DNA of 13,714 bases from AC-37 sp035275105. GTDB lineage: Bacteria > Actinomycetota > Thermoleophilia > Solirubrobacterales > Thermoleophilaceae. Below, in pieces: positions 6,194 through 12,227 of this stretch (the stretch's first letter is position 1; the number at the start of each line of letters is the position of its first letter). The translations under genes were made by a program, and so were the position numbers. The DNA lies in contig DATENL010000262.1 in assembly GCA_035275105.1 (NCBI GenBank), positions 1 through 13,714 of the forward strand. Reading direction: 5' to 3'. The notes under the pieces were generated by a model. That model searched no databases. It worked only from the letters and a program-made list of their open reading frames with translations, and had not been told where the DNA came from.

Positions 6194-7003
6194 ATGGACT
6201 ACGAGAACCTGACCTACGAGCAGGACGAGCACGTCGTAACGCTCACCTACGACCGCCCGGACCAGCACAACGCGATCAGCCGCGAGATGGCCGCGGAGCT
6301 GCACCACGCGTGGCGCCGGTTCCGCGACGACGACTCGGCGTTCGTGCTCGTCATCACGGGGGCCGGCGAGACGACCTTCTCGGCCGGCTGGGACCTCCAG
6401 CAGGCCTCGGAGCTCGACGAGGTCGGCGACTGGGAGGCGTTCCGGCGCGGCATCTACGACGACGACGGCCCCTGCGGCTACACGCGCCGGATCGACGTCT
6501 TCAAGCCGATCATCGCGGCGGTCAACGGCTACGCGTTCGCCGCCGGCCTCGAGACCGCGCTGCTCGCCGACATCCGCATCGCCGCCGAGAACGCCGAGTT
6601 CGGCGCGCTCGAGCGGCGCTGGAACATCGTCGGCGGCGACGGGCTGACCGCGCGGCTCCCGCTCGTGGTCGGCTACGCGAAGGCGCTCGAGCTGATCATC
6701 ACGGGGCGCCGCATCGACGTGCGCGAGGCCGAGCGGATCGGGCTCGTCAACGAGGTGGTCCCGCGCGGGCAGGCGCTGGCCCGCGCGCAGGAGCTGGCCC
6801 ACGAGATCGCCGCTCTGCCCCAGGGCGCGATCCGCGCGGACAAGGAGAGCGTCGTGACCGGCGTGGGCCGGACGCTCGAGGAGCGCCTGCGCATCGAGGC
6901 CGAGGCGACGATCTCGATGTTCATGAGGCGCGACTCGCACACGATCGGCGCGGGCGCGTTCAAGCGCGGCGAGCGGCCCGAGTGGCCGCACCACGGGCTC
7001 TAG
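6194..7003 (+). CDS. Enoyl-CoA hydratase/isomerase family protein
   Basis: A 269-residue crotonase-fold enzyme, normal family length, expected to hydrate or isomerise enoyl-CoA thioesters in the cytoplasm. The oxyanion-hole segments are FSAGWDL (62-68) and NGYAFAAGLE (111-120). Both catalytic glutamates of rat mitochondrial hydratase (E144 and E164) have counterparts at E120 and E140, 20 residues apart as in the rat enzyme. The segment after E140 reads ERRWNIVGGDGLTARLP instead of the common PEv-LGl-PG pattern, which places it in a divergent ERRW subgroup whose substrate is uncertain. AAAGGAG at 6184-6190 ends 4 bases before the ATG and begins right after the stop of the B12 protein, so the two form an operon. 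No other beta-oxidation gene lies nearby. Confidence 0.85.
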   Translation: MDYENLTYEQDEHVVTLTYDRPDQHNAISREMAAELHHAWRRFRDDDSAFVLVITGAGETTFSAGWDLQQASELDEVGDWEAFRRGIYDDDGPCGYTRRIDVFKPIIAAVNGYAFAAGLETALLADIRIAAENAEFGALERRWNIVGGDGLTARLPLVVGYAKALELIITGRRIDVREAERIGLVNEVVPRGQALARAQELAHEIAALPQGAIRADKESVVTGVGRTLEERLRIEAEATISMFMRRDSHTIGAGAFKRGERPEWPHHGL

Positions 7004-7017
7004 GGCCCAGTTCGGCC

Positions 7018-7071
7018 GCAACAGGGGCCAGGCCACCTGTTGCGCGCAACAGGTGGCCTGGCCCCTGTTGC
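7018..7071. repeat. 54-bp perfect palindrome made of two inverted hairpin units
   Basis: Positions 7018-7043 and 7046-7071 are exact reverse complements around a central GC, so the whole 54 bp is a perfect palindrome. Each 26-base arm is itself a hairpin: GCAACAGG-GGC, loop CAG, GCC, one unpaired A, CCTGTTGC. The octamer GCAACAGG or its complement therefore occurs four times (7018, 7036, 7046, 7064). It fills the gap between convergent genes, 14 bp after the hydratase stop and 1 bp from the CAP-gene stop. No T-tract follows on either strand. It could be a bidirectional terminator or a REPIN-like element (two REP units in inverted orientation). Confidence 0.9.
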
Positions 7072-7072
7072 A

Positions 7073-8197
7073 CTACGGCTTGCGCGTGTACCCGCGCGAG
7101 GCCTTCGCCGCCGGGTAGGCCACGCCCTCGCGGGTGAACGCCGTCGTAGTGACCTTCACCCGGACCGTCTTGCCCTTGGCCGGCCGCGCGACCTTGATCG
7201 TCTGCGCGTCCTTCAGGGTGATGCCGTTGCGGAACTTGTCGTTCACGAACACCTTCGCGCCGCGGCCGATCAGCGACTTGCTCGCGTCCAGCGGGAAGCG
7301 CACCTTGCCGTTCTTCACCGTCGGCTTGGAGAAGGAGAGGGACGCCTTGCCCGGCACCGGCTGACCAGCGGTCTTGAACTTCCAGGTGAGGTTGAAGGGA
7401 TAGGTCGAGTTGCTCTGGTACGTCACCGCGCCCGCGGCATGCACGGTGTATGTGGTCGCGTTCTTGAGCGCGCCGTGCGGGAAGATCATGAACGCGTCGT
7501 CGAGGTAGGCGCCGATCGGGTACCCGTTCGCCGTGTACGGCGAGTTGTCGTCGATCTTGGTGATGGCGACGGACCTGCCGGCATCGGTCTTGAGCGATGC
7601 CTGCGTGACCCCGACGACCGCGGTCCCGAACCAAGGCCCGCCGAAGTTCACCGAGATCAGGTAGCCGAGCTCTCCCGGCACGATCGAATGGGGGTCCGGG
7701 TTCTCGTTGTCGACGAAGCGCGTGGGAACCTGGGTGGCACCCCTCGGGGGCCACGGATAGCTCTTGAACGGCTCGCTCGGGTCGCCATTCCGCTGGTTCA
7801 GGATGTGCATGCACGCGAAGCCCTCGGACGCCGCCCAGCCCGAGTCGATGATGCGCGGGTTGAGGATCCCGACGCGGTGGAACACCGAGCCGTCCCAGAG
7901 GGTCGGATCGCCCTCGGGCTGCGCGAGCACGCTCTGGTTCCCGGCGGCGTCGCCCTCGGGGGTGTAGTTCGTGGAGCCGTCTGGCTCGTCGTGCGCGAGG
8001 CCGTTCGCCGCCATCCAGTGGTTGTGCTTGGCGCAGCCGTCGTTCTTGGCGCTGTCGAACGTCAGGGCGGGAAGCCCCGTCCGCGCGCGGTACTGGTTGA
8101 GTATCGGCAGCGCCTGCTCAGGCGAGATGCCCGCCTGTGCGGGCGCGGCGAATACCAGTAGGCCGCCGACGGCGGCCAGCGCGAGTCGGCGGGCCAT
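7073..8197 (-). CDS. Secreted CAP/SCP-domain protein
   Basis: A 374-residue secreted protein. The signal peptide is residues 1-22 (cut after AQA). Residues about 28-190 form a CAP (cysteine-rich secretory/PR-1) domain of the bacterial YkwD type: NQYRARTGLPALTFD (34-48), CAKHNHWMA (55-63), LAHDEPDG (67-74) and FHRVGILNP (106-114) supply the conserved histidines (H58, H69, H107). C55 and C129 could pair. The remainder, about 190-374, is beta-rich and resembles one or two Ig-like modules (ATTYTVHAAGAVTY, then VKNGKVRFPLDASKSL), suggesting a surface adhesin-like layout. The role of bacterial CAP proteins is generally unknown. ATG 8197 has no clear Shine-Dalgarno site and lies 18 bp from the divergent reductase start. 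Confidence 0.8.
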   Translation of the reverse strand: MARRLALAAVGGLLVFAAPAQAGISPEQALPILNQYRARTGLPALTFDSAKNDGCAKHNHWMAANGLAHDEPDGSTNYTPEGDAAGNQSVLAQPEGDPTLWDGSVFHRVGILNPRIIDSGWAASEGFACMHILNQRNGDPSEPFKSYPWPPRGATQVPTRFVDNENPDPHSIVPGELGYLISVNFGGPWFGTAVVGVTQASLKTDAGRSVAITKIDDNSPYTANGYPIGAYLDDAFMIFPHGALKNATTYTVHAAGAVTYQSNSTYPFNLTWKFKTAGQPVPGKASLSFSKPTVKNGKVRFPLDASKSLIGRGAKVFVNDKFRNGITLKDAQTIKVARPAKGKTVRVKVTTTAFTREGVAYPAAKASRGYTRKP

Positions 8198-8200
8198 GCG

Positions 8201-8206
8201 TACGAT
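8201..8206 (+). promoter_or_regulatory. Possible -10 box of a near-leaderless transcript
   Basis: TACGAT fits the actinobacterial TANNNT -10 pattern and would place the transcription start at about 8213, 3 bases before the reductase ATG at 8216. No Shine-Dalgarno sequence is present, in line with leaderless translation. The box overlaps the palindrome ACGATCGT (8202-8209), which could alternatively be an operator. The evidence is a single short hexamer. Confidence 0.3.
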
Positions 8207-8215
8207 CGTCTCACG

Positions 8216-9235
8216 ATGGAGCTCAGATCGCTAGGGCGCACCGGCGTCAAGGTCAGCCCGCTCTGCCTCGGGGCGATGATGTTCGGCGCCTGGGGCGAGC
8301 GCGACCACGACGAGTCGGTCCGGATCATCCACGCCGCGCTCGACGCCGGGATCAACTTCATCGACACGGCCGACGTCTACTCGCGCGGCGAGTCCGAGGA
8401 GATCGTCGGCAAGGCGCTCCGAGGGCGCCGCGACCACGTGATCCTCGCCACCAAGGTCCACGGCCGGATGGGCGACGACCCCAACGAGTTCGGCAACACC
8501 CGCCGCTGGATCGCCCGCGAGGTCGACAACAGCCTCAGGCGGCTGGGCACCGACTGGATCGACCTCTACCAGATCCACCGGCCCGAGGCCGACACGGACA
8601 TCGACGAGACGCTGGGCGTCCTCACCGACCTCGTCCGCGCCGGAAAGGTGCGTTACATCGGCTCGTCGACGTTCCCGGCCAGCCAGATCGTCGAGGCGCA
8701 GTGGGTGGCGGAGCGACGCGTGCGCGAGCGCTTCGTGTGCGAGCAGCCGCCGTACTCGATCCTGGTGCGCGGCGTGGAGTTCGACGTCCTGCCGACCTGC
8801 CAGCGCCACGGCATGGGCGTTATCCCGTGGAGCCCGCTCGCGGGCGGCTGGCTGAGCGGGCGCTACCGCAAGGACGACTACCCCGAGTCGCGCCGCGCGC
8901 AGATGATCCCGCGCCGCTACGACATGTCGCTGCCCGCGAACCAGCGCAAGCTCGAGGCCGCCGACGCGCTGGGTCAGCTGGCCGACGAGACCGGGATCAG
9001 CCTGATCCACATGGCGCTCGCGTTCGTGATCCGGCACCCGGCCGTGACCGCCGCGATCATCGGGCCGCGCACGATGGAGCACCTGGAGTCGCAGCTCGGC
9101 GCGGCGGACGTGCGGCTCCCCGACGACGTGCTCGACCGGATCGACGAGATCGTGCCGCCCGGCGTCGACGTCAACCCGAGCGACGCCGGCTGGGACAACC
9201 CCGCGCTCGCGCCAGAGGCGCGCCGGCGTCCTTGA
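8216..9235 (+). CDS. Aldo/keto reductase family oxidoreductase
   Basis: A 339-residue NADPH-dependent TIM-barrel oxidoreductase, normal length for the YajO/Tas-like branch of the family. The catalytic tetrad is complete: D50 and Y55 in FIDTADVYS, K80 in ILATKVHG and H121 in LYQIHRP. The opening MELRSLGRTGVKVSPLCLG is the family's signature start and supports ATG 8216. The coenzyme-binding end is visible in WSPLAGGWLSGR and AAIIGPRTMEHLESQL. The substrate cannot be told from sequence; members reduce aldehydes, ketones or sugar-derived carbonyls. Its stop codon lies inside the TTGACA box of the next gene. It is divergent from the CAP-domain gene with a shared 18-bp spacer. Confidence 0.9.
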   Translation: MELRSLGRTGVKVSPLCLGAMMFGAWGERDHDESVRIIHAALDAGINFIDTADVYSRGESEEIVGKALRGRRDHVILATKVHGRMGDDPNEFGNTRRWIAREVDNSLRRLGTDWIDLYQIHRPEADTDIDETLGVLTDLVRAGKVRYIGSSTFPASQIVEAQWVAERRVRERFVCEQPPYSILVRGVEFDVLPTCQRHGMGVIPWSPLAGGWLSGRYRKDDYPESRRAQMIPRRYDMSLPANQRKLEAADALGQLADETGISLIHMALAFVIRHPAVTAAIIGPRTMEHLESQLGAADVRLPDDVLDRIDEIVPPGVDVNPSDAGWDNPALAPEARRRP

Positions 9236-9261
9236 CACCGAGACCCCGCCGGACTTAGGGT
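9232..9261 (+). promoter_or_regulatory. Sigma-70-type promoter of the beta-helix gene
   Basis: A perfect -35 box TTGACA (9232-9237) is followed after 18 bp by TAGGGT (9256-9261), a TANNNT -10 box. The TGA inside TTGACA is the stop codon of the aldo/keto reductase (9233-9235). The predicted start near 9268 leaves a leader of only about 6 bases before ATG 9274. The GGGAG at 9263-9267 would then lie just upstream of the transcript, so the message may be nearly leaderless. This is the best promoter in the window. Confidence 0.7.
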
Positions 9262-9273
9262 CGGGAGCGCCCC

Positions 9274-10389
9274 ATGCGGACTCGCACCGCGCTCCTCGCC
9301 GCCGTCTTCGCCGCCGCGCTCTGCGCGCCTGCCTCGGCCGCGACCATCACCGTCAGTCCCGGCGACTCGATCCAGAAGGCCGTCAACAGGGCCAGCAGCG
9401 GCGACACCGTGAAGGTCAAGCCCGGCACCTACAAGGACACCGCGAAGGACTGCGCGACCTGCGCGCTGAGCATCACGAAGAACGACATCAAGCTCGTCGG
9501 CGCGAAGGACCCGACCAAGGTCGTCCTCCGCGCGAAGAGCGGTCAGGAAACCGGGATCTCGGTCTCGAAGGCGAACCCCGACGACTGCCTCAAGAGGGAC
9601 GGCCGGCGCGTCAAGAGGTCGCTGATCAAGGGCCTGACGGTCAAGGGCTTCGAGGAGAACGGCCTGCTGCTCTTCTGCGTCGACAACTGGCGGATCACGA
9701 ACGTGCGGGCCACCGGCAACGACGAGTACGGGTTCTTCCCGTTGTTCTCGGGGAAGGGCCGCCTGGACCACTCGTTTGCCAGCGGCGCCAGCGACACGGG
9801 GCTCTACGTGGGCCAGTCGCACGACGTGCAGATGGACCACAACGTCGCTACGAAGAACGTCGTCGGCCTGGAGCTCGAGAACACCTACCGCAGCGCGGTG
9901 CACGACAACGTCGCGTTCGGCAACACGGCGGGCTTCATCTCGGTCGTGCTGCCCAACCTCGAGGTCAAGTTCAACCGCAACAACGACATCAAGGACAACG
10001 ACCTGCACGGAAACAACAAGGCGAACACCTGCGGCGACAACCACGACGTGGTCTGCAACGTCCCGTCGGGCAGCGGGCTGGTGATGGTCTCGACCGACAG
10101 GAACCTCGTCACCGGCAACAAGGTCAAGAACAACAAGACCGCCGGGATCGCGACCGTCAGCTACTGCATCCTGCTCGGCAGCGAGGAGTGCCACCCCGAC
10201 TTCGAGCCCAACCCGGACAACAACCACATCACGGGCAACACCGTGACCGGGAACGGCAAGGATCCGGCGCACCCGTACGAGGGGATCGCCTCCGACCTGA
10301 TCTGGGACGGGACCGGCAAGGGGAACTGCTGGGCCATCAACACGTACGGGACGAGCTTCCCCGACGAGCTGCCCGCCTGCGGCGGCTAG
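9274..10389 (+). CDS. Secreted right-handed parallel beta-helix (NosD-like) protein
   Basis: A 371-residue secreted protein with a signal peptide (MRTRTALLAAVFAAALCAPASA, cut before ATITV). Its mature start VSPGDSIQKAVNRASSGDTVKVKPGTY is the standard entry into pectin-lyase-like beta-helices. Repeats of about 20-25 residues follow, each with an N-x-x/G-N turn ladder (NVRATGND, NVATKNVVG, NVAFGNTAG, NDLHGNNK, NLVTGNKVKNN, NHITGNTVTGN). Similar proteins bind or cleave polysaccharides, or act as NosD-like periplasmic proteins; no catalytic signature is clear here. Cysteines 60, 63 and several C-terminal ones may form disulfides. Lysine and asparagine are unusually common for this GC-rich genome. 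It has its own promoter and ends at a TAG that shares CTAG with the convergent peroxidase gene. Confidence 0.8.
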   Translation: MRTRTALLAAVFAAALCAPASAATITVSPGDSIQKAVNRASSGDTVKVKPGTYKDTAKDCATCALSITKNDIKLVGAKDPTKVVLRAKSGQETGISVSKANPDDCLKRDGRRVKRSLIKGLTVKGFEENGLLLFCVDNWRITNVRATGNDEYGFFPLFSGKGRLDHSFASGASDTGLYVGQSHDVQMDHNVATKNVVGLELENTYRSAVHDNVAFGNTAGFISVVLPNLEVKFNRNNDIKDNDLHGNNKANTCGDNHDVVCNVPSGSGLVMVSTDRNLVTGNKVKNNKTAGIATVSYCILLGSEECHPDFEPNPDNNHITGNTVTGNGKDPAHPYEGIASDLIWDGTGKGNCWAINTYGTSFPDELPACGG

Positions 10390-11324
10390 TACGGCCGCGG
10401 CACGCCCGCGCGGCGCTCGACCGAGACCGAGTACGCGGGACGGCGCACGTGCAGGATCTTGTCGTCCGACGGCTCGATGCCGTCCGTGACGCGCATCGGG
10501 TCGAAGACCAGGACGTCGTCGCCGGTCTCGCGCTCCGTGTCGAGGCCGGTCAGCTCGAGCGTTCCCAGCTCGACCTCCTCGCGCTCGCCCTCGGGCCACG
10601 GGACGGTCGGGTCGTCAACCGCGTCGTCGTCCGCCGCGAGGCGCGCGATCAGCGTGAAGCGCACCGGACCGGCGTCGAGCCGCTCGCGGATGTCGTCCTG
10701 GAGGTACTCGGCGGCGGCGCCCTCGACCTCGTCGTCGGGCAGCGCCTCGACGCCCGCCTCGGGCACCCAGCGGTAGCGGGCGTGGCGCCCGTCGCCGTTG
10801 CCTTCGAGCCTGAACGCGTGGATCGAGTTGTAGGCGCAGGTCGCGTAGCTGCGCGGCGGCCCGAGGCTCGGCAGGATGAGCTGGAGCGCGGCGGCCGTCT
10901 CGGGGTGCTCCTGGACGAACGCCCCGATCTTCCCCATGTCGGGCTCGCCGGTCTCGGGGTCCGGCTTGCGCGCGGACAGGAACGCGACGAAGTCCTCCGG
11001 GGTGCGAACGAAGAAGCACGGCAGGGTCAGCGCGACGATGTCGGTCGTGCCACCGTCCGGCAGGTAGAACTTCGTCGCCATCCCGCGGCCGTCGGTGCGG
11101 TCGTTGTCGGGGGTCGACGGATCGCCGCTGCCGTTCGAGAAGCGCACCGTCACCCGGACGGGGTCCCCCTGCATGTGCGCCGCGGACGTCAGCCCGGAGG
11201 CGGACGGGGCCGCGGTGAACGTGCCCGCGCACAGCGTGCCGCGCGCGTGGGCCGCCCGGTGGCCGTCGTGGCGGCCGGTCAGGGCATGGATCGCCTCGAC
11301 GCAGCGCTCGGCGATGTCGGTCAT
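10386..11324 (-). CDS. Catalase-family (SrpA-like) haem peroxidase
   Basis: A 312-residue protein of the small catalase-related peroxidase group, shorter than the roughly 480 residues of monofunctional catalases. H26 in RAAHARGT matches the distal catalytic His. RFSNGSGDP (61-69), GRGMATKFYLPDG (79-91) and PCFFVRTPEDF (102-112) are core blocks. R294 and Y298 in RRPAYSVSVERR correspond to the R-x3-Y pair whose Tyr ligates haem iron. The distal Asn of true catalases (NNTP) appears as T100 in LTLPC, so peroxidase rather than catalase activity is more likely. No signal peptide is seen, so it should be cytoplasmic. ATG 11324 overlaps the preceding gene's stop as ATGA, implying coupled translation. 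Confidence 0.8.
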   Translation of the reverse strand: MTDIAERCVEAIHALTGRHDGHRAAHARGTLCAGTFTAAPSASGLTSAAHMQGDPVRVTVRFSNGSGDPSTPDNDRTDGRGMATKFYLPDGGTTDIVALTLPCFFVRTPEDFVAFLSARKPDPETGEPDMGKIGAFVQEHPETAAALQLILPSLGPPRSYATCAYNSIHAFRLEGNGDGRHARYRWVPEAGVEALPDDEVEGAAAEYLQDDIRERLDAGPVRFTLIARLAADDDAVDDPTVPWPEGEREEVELGTLELTGLDTERETGDDVLVFDPMRVTDGIEPSDDKILHVRRPAYSVSVERRAGVPRPY

Positions 11325-12223
11325 GGCCCCGCCGGCTCCGGCATCGTCAGCGCCTCGATCTCCGCGGTGTCGACCGGCAGGCAGCACTTGCAGAAGTCCT
11401 GGCCGAAGGTCGTCAGCTCGATGCTGCGGCGGACGGTCTTGCCGCGGCCCGCCTTCTCCATCGCCTCCGCCACGTCGGGCTGCGCCTCCAGCACCTGGTA
11501 GAGGCGGAGGTCCTCGAGCTGCTCGCGCGAGAACGCGATGAGGCCGAGGCGCGACAGGTTGTCCAGGTACGGGTGGATCTTGTCCGAGTGGCGGATGCCC
11601 GCCTCGGCGGCGATCATGGTCAGCCCGGGCGCCACGAGGTCGGACTTGAGCCGTCCCACCGCGCCCCCGGTGCGCACGTCGACCGCCGGTCGCGGCCCCT
11701 GCTGGGTCAGAAGGCGGAGGATGCGCGCCTCGTCGGGCGCGAGCTCGGACAGGATCCGGGCGTACGCCGGGTGGGCGTCGAGGTCGTACTCGATGTCGGC
11801 CGACCGCCGGAGCAGCTCCGCCCCGCGCTCGCGCAGCTCCCCCTCGGTCACGTGGCCGTCCAGCGACGTGGCCTCGCCCTCCACGTAGTCGGGCGTCTGG
11901 GTCGCCGGCGGCGAGGCCTCGGGCGCCGCGCCGTTGCCGCCCTGCTCGTTCACGATCCCGAGCAGCTGCCGCGCCCAGTCGCGCAGCCCCGCCTCGGCCT
12001 CGGACAGCAGATCGGCCGGGGTCTCGCCGCGTGCCGCGCCGCGCACCACGCGGATCGTGGTGCGCATCGACGTCTCGATCGTCCACTCGGCCGCGCGGAA
12101 CCATGCCGCGGCGGCGAGCCGCGCCAGCACCGGCGCCGCGCGCAGGAGGGCGTCGTCGAGCGGCTGGCCGCGCGCTTCTGCCCTCGGAATCTCGGCCCTC
12201 GGCCCGTTCATCCGCTCGACCAT
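11321..12223 (-). CDS. DUF4393/Abi-alpha-like protein
   Basis: A 300-residue protein. The N-terminal half (about 20-90) is helical and amphipathic, a low-complexity linker follows (93-125), and the conserved domain covers about 140-285. It carries LAPDEARILRLLTQQGPRPAVDVR (161-184), MIAAEAGIRHSDKIHPYLDNLSRLGLI (203-229) and LTTFGQDFCKCCLP (270-283). This matches my recollection of the DUF4393/Abi-alpha family, named after abortive-infection proteins but functionally uncharacterised. YLDNLSRLGL looks like the recognition part of a winged-helix-like fold, which is inference. C278 and C281 form a CxxC with an extra C280 between. The gene starts 4 bp after the DUF445 stop; ATG 12211 is an alternative start. 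It overlaps the peroxidase start by 4 bases. Confidence 0.65.
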   Translation of the reverse strand: MVERMNGPRAEIPRAEARGQPLDDALLRAAPVLARLAAAAWFRAAEWTIETSMRTTIRVVRGAARGETPADLLSEAEAGLRDWARQLLGIVNEQGGNGAAPEASPPATQTPDYVEGEATSLDGHVTEGELRERGAELLRRSADIEYDLDAHPAYARILSELAPDEARILRLLTQQGPRPAVDVRTGGAVGRLKSDLVAPGLTMIAAEAGIRHSDKIHPYLDNLSRLGLIAFSREQLEDLRLYQVLEAQPDVAEAMEKAGRGKTVRRSIELTTFGQDFCKCCLPVDTAEIEALTMPEPAGP

Positions 12224-12227
12224 GTTG

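Noticed and set aside
4006..6195. 729-codon minus-strand open frame
   Set aside because: It lies antisense or out of frame to the cyclase, EXORDIUM-like and B12 genes, is extremely rich in Arg, Ala and Gly with no recognisable domain, and is a usual artefact of high-GC DNA.
7004..7072. Classical Rho-independent terminator after the hydratase gene
   Set aside because: The hairpin is strong, but no run of T follows it in either direction, so it is listed as a palindromic repeat with a possible terminator role.
9380..9397. GTCAACAGGGCCAGCAGC, partly similar to the palindrome arm
   Set aside because: The match is short and interrupted, lies inside the beta-helix coding sequence and has no inverted partner.
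8974..10599. 541-codon minus-strand open frame antisense to the reductase and beta-helix genes
   Set aside because: The plus-strand genes have clear family motifs and signal peptide or catalytic residues; the antisense product has no domain.
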